A stretch of DNA of 21,826 bases from Smittium mucronatum. Its lineage: Eukaryota > Kickxellomycota > Harpellomycetes > Harpellales > Legeriomycetaceae. The notes beneath the pieces are model-generated. The model saw only the letters and a list, made by a program, of their open reading frames with translations. It had not been told where the DNA came from and ran no database searches. The stretch's first letter is position 1, and each line of letters starts with the position of its first letter. Made by a program: the position numbers and the translations under genes. The DNA lies in contig LSSL01002434.1 of the NCBI GenBank assembly GCA_001953115.1, positions 1 to 21,826 on the forward strand. Reading direction: 5' to 3'. Below, one piece after another: positions 1 to 10,880 of the stretch.

Positions 1-47
1 AAAACTATACTAAAAAAATTTGAAAAAAAGAAAAAGACGTATAGAAA

Positions 48-600
48 AGACTATTATCCAAACTACAATGAAATCCTCTGTCAGACTACCAGCTGCTTAC
101 CTACGGGAAAAGGGTCTAATCTACCAACCGAAAGACCCACCCTGGCATTGCTTCAAGTAGGCTGGATGACTGAGGTTACGTGCAGTCAATAATTAAGCTC
201 TTTGTCAACGAACAATAGCTCATTGAATTTACTGAGCTCCTAGTCAGAGCCTACTTCTAACGGGATTAATAAAATTAGGCTCCTACCCAAATGTGGGATT
301 GATCGACATGGCTTTCCTACAAATAGCTGTTAGACGCTGAGATCCGTCTGACTGTATAACGCTGGACTTGTGCACTAGACTATGTCTCAGCTGTGCTAAA
401 CGATCGGTTCCTCCTGTTTCTAGATGGTCCTCCTCTGGAATTGCTGTCCTAGGAATCGCTGTGCCCTGTCTCCACTATTCCCAACCAAGAATGGTACAAC
501 GCTGTGTCAAATTTTGGTCAGGTGTACTTCGAAAAGTGCACTATTAAGCCCCTAAACCACGGCAAGGTATTTCACTCTTAGGGGCTTCGACTTTTGTAGG
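48..600 (+). repeat. Dispersed repeat R, copy 1 (about 550 bp)
   Basis: This block is visibly richer in G and C than the surrounding DNA. It aligns along almost its whole length with the reverse complement of about 20455-20990. Shared words in the same order include TGACTGAGGTTA, GAGCTCCTAGT/GAACTCCTAGT, GCCTACTTCTAAC, GTGGGATTGAT, TGGCTTTCCTA, GCTGAGATCCG, CCCAACCAAGAA and CAAGGT-TTTCA-TCTTAG. Gaps are small and scattered. No frame stays open through it in either copy, so coding is not supported. It could be a solo LTR, a decayed retroelement fragment or another interspersed repeat. No terminal inverted repeat or poly-A tail was recognised. The family is unknown; the repeat relationship itself is clear. 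Confidence 0.8.
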
Positions 601-984
601 AAAAAAATTTTCGACAGGAAAAAAGATAGAGTTTAAATTCTATTATCATGGTTGGATATCTGTATTTATGAGTTCTGTAAGACTATTTATTTTATTCTGT
701 TTATTTTTTATTATAGCTAAAAGTTTGATCTTGACAAGATATAAAATATATTCTGTTTAATACTACTGGTTGCAATATAATATCCATGCATCAATTGTAT
801 TTGGATTTTATAAATTCGATAACTTTTTCTTCACTATAGAGGATATAGTTTCAATTTTATTCATTATTATTTTTGCGAGAAATTTATTTAGAATATTCTA
901 AAATGAAATAAAAAAGTATTTAGAATTTTTCAACTGAGTGGGATTTTTTACAATACAATTGTCGTCCAACTACACTCCGCTACT

Positions 985-1150
985 CTAAATCTACCAAGCC
1001 TCTTGAACATTTTTTTTTAGTAGGTCTCAGTGCTATTCTTCATTTTACTCTTTACGAATAAAACTATTGTGAGCCTTTCAGCTATTGGGCTGTACCCTAT
1101 TTCATAGAAACACAGCTATTAGTCTGATGGAGGGTCTTATTTTAGTTCGG
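985..1150 (-). repeat. Dispersed repeat R, partial copy 3
   Basis: Read on the minus strand, this stretch matches the first part of repeat R. CAGACTA-AGCTG-T-CTATGAAATAGGGT corresponds to CAGACTA-AGCTG-T-CTACGGGAAAAGGGT in copy 1. After a gap, TTCAAGAGGCTTGG corresponds to TTCAAGTAGGCTGG. The rest of the repeat is missing or too diverged to see. It is a truncated copy in the same orientation as the right-end copy. It is less certain than the two long copies. Confidence 0.4.
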
Positions 1151-1426
1151 ATGATAGTTCCTTTTACTAATTTTTTCATTTTTGGAACTTTTTTCTTTTT
1201 TTAATAACTTCTGTGAATGGGGTTTAATGACATCATCTTGACATATAATTTCATGATATTAAAAAATAATAGTAATTTGCTAATCCAAAAATATACCAAG
1301 CTTATATATGCGCTTTTTTTTTTCTTTGTGCAGAAGATTTTTTTAATTACACAGCTAATCATTTTCTATTTGGTAAAGGTAAAACTAGTCCAATTATTAA
1401 TTGTTGAAATTATAATATGCTATTAA

Positions 1427-1590
1427 CCCTTTCAAATTCAGTGTCATAAAAATGCCAATAAACTTTCGTCAATGCAAACTTTTAAAAAAAATTAAGATTT
1501 CATTATTGGCTTAGTCTTACGTACCATCGAATAGAAAAAATGCTTACTTTAAAAATTGGGAAATCAACGCAATATAGGGCCCGGAAAAAG
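1427..1590 (-). mobile_element. TTAA-type miniature element, copy T7
   Basis: A 164-bp copy of the small CCCTTTC family. The left edge is TTAA (1423-1426) followed by CCCTTTCA. The right edge reads CCCGGAAAAAG, against ACCGGAAAGGG in the nested copy at 11698-11860, and the expected TTAA beside it has decayed to CTAC. The interior, read from the left, carries AAAAATGCC and ACTTT-GT-AATG in the order found in the reverse complement of the 11698 copy. The element has no coding capacity. Length, ends and site make a piggyBac-type MITE the best class; the call rests on family alignment within the window. Confidence 0.6.
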
Positions 1591-1720
1591 CTACTCGAAG
1601 ATTGAGTGCCATTTGCGTAGAATTGACCCTTGAAGGGCTAAAGTTATCTACTGTAAGAATCTTTTGGGCATTTGAAATCTAATTCGACTGTTTTGTTCGG
1701 GGCAATCTAATTTATAATAA

Positions 1721-1990
1721 ACTAATTTTTATGTAACAGAAGAGTTTGAGAAAAAGCTAATTTTATTGGTTCCAGAAATCGGAGATTCCAAAAGAGAACA
1801 ACCGCTGTCTCCGATAGTTGAAGGGTTAAAAATTGTAAAAATTGTCAAGAACCCCACCATCCAATGGCAGAGAAAGAGATAAAATAGGAACCACATTAAA
1901 CTCAAACCCGATAAAAACAATAAAAATAAAGCGCTCTGGTTACGCGTTTTAGATGAAATGGCGAACAGGAAACCAAAAGATGGGAGGTAA
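1721..1990 (+). pseudogene. Coding-like island with one in-frame stop, unidentified
   Basis: One plus-strand frame runs from 1721 to the TAA at 1988-1990, broken only by a TAA at 1880-1882. The composition is richer in G and C than the spacer. The translation is charged and protein-like, including VTEEFEKKLILLVPEIGD and, past the stop, ALWLRVLDEMANRKP. The opposite strand is also open for 92 codons as a Phe/Leu-rich product, which is usual opposite a Lys/Glu-rich frame. The helix-like TEEF-KKLILLV and W-RV pattern loosely recalls a Myb/SANT repeat, but that is only an impression. It may be a dead gene fragment or chance. Confidence 0.2.
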
Positions 1991-2282
1991 ATCGATATTT
2001 CTAACACACTAGTGCCGTTTAATATGTTCAGTGCGGCAAGAGAGCAGTAATATTTATTGATTAAAGAGACAATATGGAAGCGAGTTTAAATCTAAAGCGA
2101 AAGGGGTTTTATAAATAAAGTAAATATATGCAAATTTTGGTATTCTCAAGATAATGAAGAGGAGTAGGTTTTTTACAACGCATCCAAAGCTTCTGATTTT
2201 AAAAAAATACACTCCAATTTTTAGAGGGATGAGCGAATTGAGTTTAAGAGGAATATTTTCACGGATGATAGAGAATAAATAA

Positions 2283-4041
2283 TTAAAAGTTATTGTTAGA
2301 GGCGGGCAAATTAGGTTTGTGAACACCAAAATTAAAGGAAGCAGCTTGATCGGATTGATGGAAAGGATTATTATTAGATGATAAGTTCTGAGATCTGATT
2401 TCAGTCCCAGGAATGAGATTGGGGTTGGCAAAACGACCATTCTTAAAACCACTGGAAATCGATGTAGAATTTAAAAATCCAGTTTCCGGAACAGAGAAAG
2501 CCATCTGTGATATATTTGGCACGCCTGAAACATAAGATTCCCTATTGTAGGCAGAGGAGTTCGAAAAGTTTCGAGAAATTGAAATGCCACCATTAATGAT
2601 AGTCCTCCCAACAGAGTTTGATGGATGTAAATAATTATTCATCGGATCGGAAGGAAGAGCATTTCCAAGAAGCGCACGAGGCGAGGCAAGGCTCGATTTA
2701 AAATACATATTATTATAATTTGGTTGATTAATTAGGGTTTCATTATTACTTGAATTTTGGTAGTCTAGAGAGGAATCCCTAGGCTGTTCAGATAATGGAT
2801 TCAAAAACCCCAAGTCGACATAGTCATTATTCGAAGATTGACCATAGCCCTCAGTGGGATAATAATTAAAGTTTTGAGATAGAGGGGATTTGAAAGAGAT
2901 CTGTGGGTCAATGATAGGATTTTGCGTAAACTCAGACGGGTATGAAGAAATAGAAGAACTAGGAACATTCCCAGGGTAATTCACGAATTTATACAAATTG
3001 TTTGGGTCGCTGGAAGGCTCTTGGAAATGGTCCATCGTCTGAGTTTCACCTTTTGTAGCTGGAAATACAGAACCGCCATTGATAGAATTATTGTTTTTAG
3101 ATGACGAATTTATATTAACTGGATGACTATAGAATGAAAGAGCAGCTGGAGAATGCACTTTTTGAGCTGAGGGGAGAGTGTTTAATGGCTCAGATGAATT
3201 AAAATGGGAATTAGAAGATAGAACATCAATGGCTGGCGAGATAGAGCCATTTTTCACTGAATTAACAGACTTATAAACGCTACCGGGAGTATTGGAACCG
3301 ATGTTGATAGGATTTTTAGACGATAATGAGAAATCTTCGATTACAGGATTGGAATCAGTGGAAGGACTAAGTCTAGGAGATCCGAAATCTTTAAACTGAG
3401 GAACGCCTAAACCTTGGTTATGCTTAACAGAACGATGTTTATTGTATTGCTTAAAATATAGACCACACGCATTACAAACCCTGTTTTTTCTATCTGGAGT
3501 CCGGCGCCATAGAGGAGTTTCAGTGACATAGCAGTTTGAGCATTTTTTATCTTCAGAAGAACTCTTTTTTGAAAGAGAGCTCTTATCCTTCCTTTTTTTA
3601 GAAATACTTGAATTTTTTGATTTGGGAATATCATAGATGGACTTAAAATCAACGGGCGAACTTTTGAAATGATCAGATTCAGAGGAATTGCGAGAGATAG
3701 TGAGCGTCAGAGGATTGAATGAAGGAAATGCTAAACAAAAGAAAGATATATTGTGTTAGAAATCAGCATATAAAGCTAGTTTAGAAGGCTGGAGATAATT
3801 GGGAGAAAGGCTTACAGAAGTCGGCAGAATTATCAAACCCAAATGAGTGAGAGTTGCCACTATTAATATACGGTATATTTTGATCAAATTCAGGAATCTG
3901 GATTGAATCTTCCAACTGATGGAGGTTGGCTACGGGTGAGAGCTGATTATTGCTGTATTGATCTATACGATTATCATTACTGATGATATCAGAATCAATA
4001 TTATCAAAATTAGCATGCATTATATACTGACAGGATAACAT
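2283..4041 (-). CDS. GATA-type zinc-finger transcription factor, two exons
   Basis: A nuclear regulator predicted to bind GATA-containing promoters. Exon 1 is 4041-3816 and exon 2 is 3730-2283. The 85-nt intron has donor GTAAGC, branch-like CTAAC and acceptor TTTGTTTAG. Both sides of the junction are phase 1, giving 557 residues. The zinc finger spans residues 139-164: C139-x2-C142-x18-C161-x2-C164, with TPLWRRTP inside the loop and CNACGLYFKQYNKHR into the basic tail. A likely nuclear localisation stretch, KKRKDK, lies at 120-125. The first 75 residues are acidic and Asn/Gln-rich, and the roughly 370 residues after the finger are Ser/Asn/Pro-rich and probably disordered. An 18-residue loop is known from one fungal GATA class; animal factors have 17. 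The start is the first ATG after an in-frame TAA at 4102-4104, and an alternative in-frame ATG lies at 4018-4020. An upstream exon cannot be excluded. The precise orthologue is unknown. Confidence 0.9.
3731..3815 (-). other. Spliceosomal intron of the GATA factor gene
   Basis: On the minus strand the intron begins GTAAGC and ends TTTTGTTTAG, with TTCTAACAC about 20 nt before the acceptor as a candidate branch site. Removing it joins two different reading frames, both phase 1, into one open frame leading straight to the zinc finger. Without splicing, exon 1 stops at 3781 and exon 2 meets a stop at 3756-3758. Confidence 0.85.
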
Positions 4042-4663
4042 ATATGTAAAAAAAAAAGGGCTGAATAAGAGAGCCCGGTAATATGAGTGGATCAGTAAGA
4101 GTTAGGATATAAACAAAGGGCAAGCAAAGTACTTAATACAAAGAAATAAAGTCAAGATAATATTATATTACTTTTTCTATAAATTATATATACAGGATAA
4201 TTAGTGCAAACCCCAAATTTAAGTGAAAATTGGTGGGTGAGTAACAGTATATGGGGGACGAACATGAGGAAATATATAGGACAATTTTTTTTTGTGATGG
4301 TACGACATACTGGTAATTTTAGAGAAGGAAAGTTTATTGAATATTTTGCAGGAGTAGTGAAACTAAAATCAAAAGCAAAAAAAAACAATTACATAAAAAC
4401 CAATCCAAAACCAAATTAGGAAACTGGGGTTTACACGATAACTATTTAATAATAGAACGGATATGAAAATGTAATGTTTGACAAAGGCAATGTGAGTTTG
4501 TGATGATGGAAAAAAAATAATGCATGAATTTCCTGATTTTTGAAGCGCTCTATAGATCAAAGAGTATAAGTGGAAAGGTCAGCGACAACTTATTCTGAGC
4601 CTACCACAACTAGCCTATTCCCCTAATGTCCAATAGAATTTCAACAAATAGGGATGCACTTAC
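4042..4663. other. Upstream region of the GATA factor, no gene recognised
   Basis: This holds the presumed 5' untranslated region and promoter. Short open frames exist on both strands (around 4152-4388 minus and 4204-4419 plus), but they are A/T-tract driven and resemble nothing. WGATAR words are present, for example near 4154 and 4667. That would allow autoregulation, but such words are expected by chance in DNA this AT-rich. A pyrimidine-rich CTGTCAG at about 4031-4037 on the minus strand could be an acceptor for a 5' leader intron. Confidence 0.3.
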
Positions 4664-4727
4664 GTGATAAAAGAAAAATGCAATTCTTATCATTGTTCCG
4701 TTTTAGCAATGCTCTTGGGTCGGTATC
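4664..4727 (-). other. Exon-like block with strong splice signals upstream of the GATA gene
   Basis: On the minus strand this 64-nt block is preceded by TTCTATTTCAG and followed by GTAAGTGC, both close to ideal splice sites. The next candidate acceptor is CTATAG, with CTGAC upstream of it. One frame is open through the block and begins DTDPRALLKRNND. It could be a leader exon of the GATA gene, an exon of a separate decayed gene, or chance. No family was recognised. Confidence 0.25.
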
Positions 4728-7700
4728 CTGAAATAGAACAGTATTTAAAATTACGTAAACAATCAAATCCAAAAAAAACAAATAAAATAAAATAAACCGA
4801 AGATCTTGTTGACCAATTCAAATCGAAAAAATCCTTTTGCATTTTATTCTAAAAGCAGAATTTGGAGCTGTCCATATATCAAAGCCATTTACAGGCGCGC
4901 TTGTAAAAAAAATTATTGATTTCTCTTATCAGACGAATAAAATGTCGTGAATATTAATTGATGGTATTTATATATTTGTTTTTCGCGAGAGTTTACTTTT
5001 TCGAGTTAATTTCAATTTATGTAACGGATATTATGTTTATAGGAAAAGAAGGGGGTGAATTGAGAGGCTAATTAAACAATAAATGGCGGAAAACCTGATG
5101 TGAAGGAGTTATGTAATATTTTATAAATGGATATCTCAAACAACGTTAAATAATAAAACTAGGTTTTTTCCTCAAAAAAAAAATCAGGGGATGTATGAAT
5201 GGAGAATCGTTACAGGTCTAGAGGCTAAATTAAAGGGATTGGAGGTTTTTTAGGTGCAGTTTAATAATGAAATAAACCGTTTGTGGTTATTAGATGCAGA
5301 TTTCTTATAATTAGCGCTAATAGCAGAGCACATCAATAGTGTGGTTATTGCTGTCTGTTCTTTTTTATTATTAAATAGAATAGAGTGCATTATTTCGTGT
5401 TCTTATAATACAAATAGTTGAGTTATTTACAGGCCCTAAAATGATTGAGCTCTGATGTAATTGCATATTCATATCATCTGATTATTTTATCTTTATTAAA
5501 ACCCCTTCCCCTCCTATTTGTGAAACGACAACTTTTTATTTATTTGATATATTACGCCATATATATTTATTTAGAGGGATTATCCATGCATATTTTTAGA
5601 ATTTATCCAATATATATTTATTGAAATTAATGATACTCCACCGAATTACGTGATGTAATGCCATTTTTAAAAAAAAAAAGAATGATGATGGAATAGCAGC
5701 AATTTACCAGTAAAAAGATAAGAAGCTAAATTATATAAAAAAAGTGTTATTATTTGTAAAACCATATTTACATGTCACGATAATAACGCTTCTAATGTTC
5801 CCACCGAAATATGTTTATTTTATTTCCTTAATGAAAATAGCAAGGGCCGGGGCAATAGCAACCATAAATTCTGTATTCTTGTAAATTGGTTTTAGTAGAG
5901 AAAAAAATTTCAATTTAGAGACAGCCATAATATAATAATCTTGGGAGGAGAAGTTATATTTTGAGAAAAATTAATCATAAAATAGTAAATAGAATTATGA
6001 AATATGAAATATAAAGAAAGTGTAAATATAAATATGAACCCAATGTGAGGTTCATTTTCAGCCATCTAAAAATCAAAAAACTACAATAGTTATACTACCA
6101 TTTTTGTGAAAAATATTATACTTTCTGAGTATTCGATTAACCCTCCCGAAGGTGCGACTTCACTCTCACCCCTCTTTTTTTAGACTGAATGAAGTTTATG
6201 TAATAGTGATTTATATTCTTAATGAGAGGTATAGCGAAAATTGTCATTAATGTATAAACTATTGCCACAGCTAATACTTGGCTGTATTATTGCCGAATAG
6301 CATGCTTTTCATAACAATTAGCTGCAGCATATTATAAATTACCAATTGGAATAGGGTTACAGTGAAAAGTTTGGCATTAACAAAAAGGCCTAAATCGATG
6401 GTATTGTGAAACAACACGGATTGGCTATGATTCATTTAGTCCTTTAATTATTAATTAATTTGGTTTACTGTTTCAAAAATGGATAATGTGAGTGAGAAAA
6501 TTATATTAATCGAAATTAGAACTGGCTTATTAGAAATGGATTTAAAGAAATAAAACCAAGTGTCTGAACTTCATATAAATGTAATCTCCACACCTATCAC
6601 TAAAGTTATACTATGGAATCCCATTCCTAACATCCATGTCTTATGTGTCTATGGGCTGATTTGCAAATAATAAAATGTTGGTAATTACGGAATGCTAACA
6701 CCATATGAACCAAAATAGGCCACATGGCTATAACACTCATTAAAAAAATTTGCGTATGGATAGCTGTTATAGCAATTAAAACATATATAGAATATAGAGT
6801 GGTTACAACCACCTAGCAATCTAAACGAATGAGGTTTTTTTTTTAGTTAGTCTTGAATAAATTCCGAAATTATTAAGTAAAAATCTTATTAACGATATCG
6901 CAATTAAATGCTGGCAGCACAAAAGTTGGAGAATAAAGTGAGCTAATGTGCTCGAATGTAGAACCAAGTCAATAAATAAATATAATGCAGCGCATATAAA
7001 TTACTAATAAAGTTGAGTTAAACTATAATCCAATTGGGTTTACACTGAAAAACACGATGTAAGAAACATGACTATTTCTCTCATTGGCTACTTTAGTTTA
7101 TTAAAGATGTTGGGATTGAAGTCAAATATATTATTGAATTTTTTTGCAAAGGTTACACACTGTTGATAAACCCTACTGTGTGATAAAAATTAATAATGTA
7201 ACACAGATTGTCATGAAAAGTTGTAAAACCAATATGCAAAATTCGCATGAATTTTCCTATAGCGACATCAATTGAGCCCTTTTTTCACAAAAATGCATTA
7301 TTTAGACAAAAAAAAAAAATTGGTTTGTTAAATTAATGATCACGATAATGCAAAAATATTGGCTAGAGATAATAAAATAAATCATGGGGTCTTTTTTTAT
7401 AAAGCAAGTAAGCTATTAAAGAAATTGTATAAATTGTTTTTTTTTTTAAAATAGATGTTTTCTTTTTCGAATTTCCCGAATCTGAAAGTGTAACATTTAT
7501 CGGACATTTCTCTCTCACAACATCCATTTCACAAATCTTTTCTATTCCTCATTCGAGCGATACGAAACAATAATTGCGGATCTCCCTTTATTTTTTATTT
7601 CTGCGAATGATAACGATGAATGTTATTTTTATTGCTATCGCTAATTAATCATCAAAACACTAATTTCTAATTCATCACTTTTTTATTTCAAAAAAGGGAA

Positions 7701-8966
7701 AAAAATTTGTAATTATCATTAGGGTGAAGATAATAGAACATTCACAAATCCCAAATTAATTGTTGGTGATACGTATAATGACCAATGAAAATATATTTTA
7801 TTCTTGAATGTCCCCATTTTACTATTTTGACATGCAAGTAGAGCGAGGGATAGATGGATTTTCGTATATTTTTTATCAACACTTGATTGCTAAAAAATAT
7901 TCACAACCTGGTCCCATGAACGAGAAAAGATAAAAAGTCCAATATTTTTTTAAAAGCTTTTGTGTAAAATGGTTGGGGGATGATCTCGTAATCGTAAGTT
8001 GATAATAAGATGACACTTTTCAAATTAGCGGGATTTCTTTTTTTAGCCAAATCATGATATTGTATTATTATTGGTTAGATAAAGCCACCTTCATCAAAAA
8101 CTTTTTTTTTACTCTTGCGCCTGTGCCAAGAGGGCAGAGATAGCAACGGATGAAAAACGTAAATAAATTGGAAATTTTTCTATTTTTGGAAGAAAGGTAA
8201 ACGGAATTAAAAAAATAATATTTATGTTTGGCCATTGGTGATTTTTAATACATTGAAGGGGGAAAACGAGCAAGGTGGCTTGTAAATTTTCATTTAACTA
8301 TTCTCATTTGTGTTTTAAATGGTATCGCGCATTTTTCTTTATAAAATGCAATACTTGTTACCTAATACAAACATTTTCGGACATCTTTTTTTATAATTAA
8401 TAAGCAAAAGTGTGCGAGTCACCCATAAATTCCTTTTAGACTAGGTGTTTTAAAAAGTCTGGACAATTCCAAAAAAGTGTCTCTTTTACCAATAAACTTC
8501 GTTTTTTTTTCTTGCTCTTTCCCACATTTTCCCTCGTTTTGGATATATTGGTTCTATGGATCTATTTTCGCTAATTATATAATGAGGTCATGATACTTTA
8601 ACTTTTTCAAATTGCCGACACGTATTAGCATATTAAAGCCCAGAAATGTAAATTGTGCTATAATTTTAAGGCCAATATATATTGAGATTTGGCTTTTGCC
8701 TTAGATAAATCTATGTTTAATTGGCTCACTTGTTTTGGTTCTATAAAGGCCTCTCAAAATTGTAGCTAATTGGAATGTTCTTAAAATTATAAGGGCTTAG
8801 AAGTTGGAACACGTTTTTTACAGTATAAATATTTTCATAAATTTAGGTTAATGAACAATGCACTTGCACCCACTAGGTTCTCAACCCGATTATTAATAAA
8901 GTTGTAGAAAATCTCCAAAAATTGGCATCTACAGAAAGCTTGTCTCTAAAACCTTCTGAAAATGCC
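4728..8966. other. AT-rich spacer without recognisable genes
   Basis: About 4.2 kb in which no frame on either strand is long or protein-like. Homopolymer A/T runs are frequent. No copy of the repeat families described elsewhere could be assigned with confidence. A minus-strand open stretch at 6627-6812 looks like chance. A TTAACCCTCCC at about 6138 resembles the start of the TTAA element but is not supported further. The stretch at 7450-7700 is slightly richer in C with mixed sequence and no identifiable content. Confidence 0.6.
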
Positions 8967-9235
8967 TATATGGGAGATTCTCTTAGAGAGCTTACACTTT
9001 ACCATTAAATTTTTACTGCATTCTTAATTCGAAAAACTAACATGTTTAATTTATAAAAATATTTGATGACTCAAATCTTGGACTACAAAAAGAAATCCAC
9101 TATTGGAAAAATGCTGATGGCTTATTAGAGCTAGTATGTTTTTATGTTTTTAAATGTCTGGTTTTGATTAAATTTTATTTGGCCAATGGTTCCTATATAA
9201 AAAAAAGTCTGTTCTTGAAAAGAATCCCCAATATG
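8967..9235 (+). mobile_element. Family 1 miniature inverted-repeat element, copy A
   Basis: A 269-bp copy. The left end is TATATGGGAGATTCTCTT followed by AGAG-TTACACTTT. The right end is AAAAAAAAGTCTG-TCTTGAAAAGAATCC-CAATAT, which is the inverted form of the left end. The centre contains ACTACAAAAAGAAAT and, near the right end, CCAATGGTT; both recur at the same relative places in the copy at 11409-11677, which spans the same 269 bp. There is no coding capacity. This is a non-autonomous DNA transposon of unassigned superfamily. The ATAT at both tips would fit insertion at TA, but the target duplication cannot be proven. Confidence 0.7.
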
Positions 9236-10284
9236 GCTATAAGGGAGGTAAGTTTTCTGCAGTTATTCTGAAGACATATTTTTTATGTTAACAGCGCATT
9301 CAGGAGTCCGAAATGGTATCTTTATGGTTAAGGATATCGCTCATTTTGACGACCAATTTTTATTTATAGCTTTTTATGACGTTATATGATAAAAAAATTA
9401 CGTGACATAAATAAAGATTCAATTAACATATCTTTCATCATTTCCAATAGATCTATAATACGATTATTATCTCATTGGCATTTGGTAATAAAGTATTGCC
9501 ATTAGTTGGTTTTAGGTCAGCGGGTTCTACTTTGCAATTGTTAGTAGTCAATATATATGCTATTTTTATAATGTATAAGATATTTATATTGGCCATTAAT
9601 TATTTAAAAAGATTATGGAATAGATCGCTTTAGCTGTATCAAATCAAAGCACTTAATGAAACCAGGACATTATTATTTTGATGCATAATCCTTAAAAGCA
9701 TATATATGACATAAATATTAGATAATATATATTTTATTATGCAGCAATTATATAATAACTACATGATACTACTAGTTGTAACGAATAGGAGTATATCAAT
9801 AATTGTTTATTTTTAATAGTTTCTAATCATTTCGTCACTTGTTTAAATCCGATTGGAAATACAAGATATCTAACACAGATAAATAAATTTCTGGTCAATA
9901 CTTTTTAATAATTTAATCCTTACTTTGCAATACTGTTCTCTTAATTTCATTTGCGAAAATCTTCATTTTCTATTCGATAATAAAACTAATTAAACTAATT
10001 TAGCTTTTTTTTTTTTTTAATTAAAATCTTTGCGCTGTCTAAAGACATGAACCATTTTTGTTCATCCTGCCGAATAAATGCATAAAAAAATCAACCATTA
10101 TTTCAACCAACCTTTCTCTATATTATACTATTTTGAAAATCGGGTTCATTTATTCTTATAATAAATTACTACTTTAATCCTTTCCGGGTATATAAAAATT
10201 ATGAACTTCTATTCGCTTGATTTGCATTTTTTTTATTTGATATTAGTATGTTTATTCCGGTTAATAAGTACGCACTTTATTTAG
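9236..10284. other. AT-rich spacer, nothing identified
   Basis: No credible gene or repeat copy was found. At about 10174-10190 the sequence TTAATCCTTTCCGGG resembles the left end of the TTAA miniature family, but no matching interior or right end could be followed. Confidence 0.55.
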
Positions 10285-10470
10285 GGCATTATTATTGGCG
10301 AAAATCTCGGTACCATTTTGTTACAGTCAGTTTTGAAAATATTAAATGAGAAACGGCACTGGCAGAGAGTTGAAGTCTTTCCGTTGTTAGATTCATATCA
10401 CACCACTGCTGGGATCCCAGTCAATATTCATGTCGAAGAAAATATATACAAAGGGGTATATGCCTTCTAT
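10285..10470 (+). pseudogene. Coding-like island, unidentified
   Basis: An open plus-strand frame of 62 codons begins immediately after TTATTTAG (a plausible acceptor ending at 10284) and ends at the TAA at 10471-10473. A plausible donor, GGG|GTATATG, would make an in-phase exon of 10285-10455. The block is clearly richer in G and C than its surroundings. The translation is protein-like, for example GENLGTILLQSVLKIL, then RHWQRVEVFPLLDSYHTTAG, then IPVNIHVEEN. The LLQ-V then W-RV-P pattern is reminiscent of a single Myb/SANT repeat, but no family is asserted. It could be an exon of an unrecognised gene or gene debris. Confidence 0.25.
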
Positions 10471-10839
10471 TAACCTGTTTCTAATGACGTTATATTTCAA
10501 TAAAATTCAGCAAAATGTATCATTTGTCCTTAAACCAATCCTTTTACTTTCCATTCCAAATTATCTTAAATAATTTAATTGATACTACTTTTTGACAATA
10601 TTTTGAAGGGAGCTTGTGATTTCTTACGACCTTTGCCAAAAACTTTCCGTTTCTTGCTTCTGCTTTATCGCAGTAAAAATGTAAAAACTCGCAATATTAC
10701 TCTTAAAAATTAAATGGAAATTTATGTGACAAAATAAAATTTCCGATATTATCTGACTTAATTATTTTATTTTTTTCAAATAGTTCAATAGTCAAAACGA
10801 ATTCAATTTGTTAAAATATTCCAAATTTCATACTCCTAA

Positions 10840-10880
10840 CCCTTTCCAGAACCAAAAATATATTGGCCTCCTGTTAAAAA
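10840..10880 (+). mobile_element. Possible left end of a TTAA-type miniature element (T4)
   Basis: CTAA followed by CCCTTTCCAGAACCAAAA resembles the left end of the copy at 13120-13266 (CCCTTTCCCAACCCAAAA). The interior could not be followed and no right end was found, so this is at best a truncated copy. Confidence 0.3.

Noticed and set aside
2054..2452. A 132-codon minus-strand open frame past the end of the GATA gene
   Set aside because: It overlaps the GATA C-terminal coding sequence in another frame, is Leu/Ile/Phe-rich from T-rich sequence and matches no known family; probably a shadow plus 3' untranslated region.
3407..3652. An 81-codon minus-strand open frame over the zinc-finger region
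   Set aside because: It is a shadow in the wrong frame; the true frame encodes the GATA finger and joins the spliced exon 1.
4152..4560. Overlapping short open frames on both strands upstream of the GATA gene
   Set aside because: Low-complexity hydrophobic or lysine-rich products on A/T tracts, mutually overlapping, with no family resemblance.
6138..6170. TTAACCCTCCC resembling the start of a TTAA miniature element
   Set aside because: No matching interior and no right end within the expected 165 bp.
7150..7205. Weak inverted words (GTTACAC / GTGTGATAA / GTAACAC) suggesting a hairpin
   Set aside because: Arms are only five to seven bases and poorly nested; expected by chance in AT-rich DNA.
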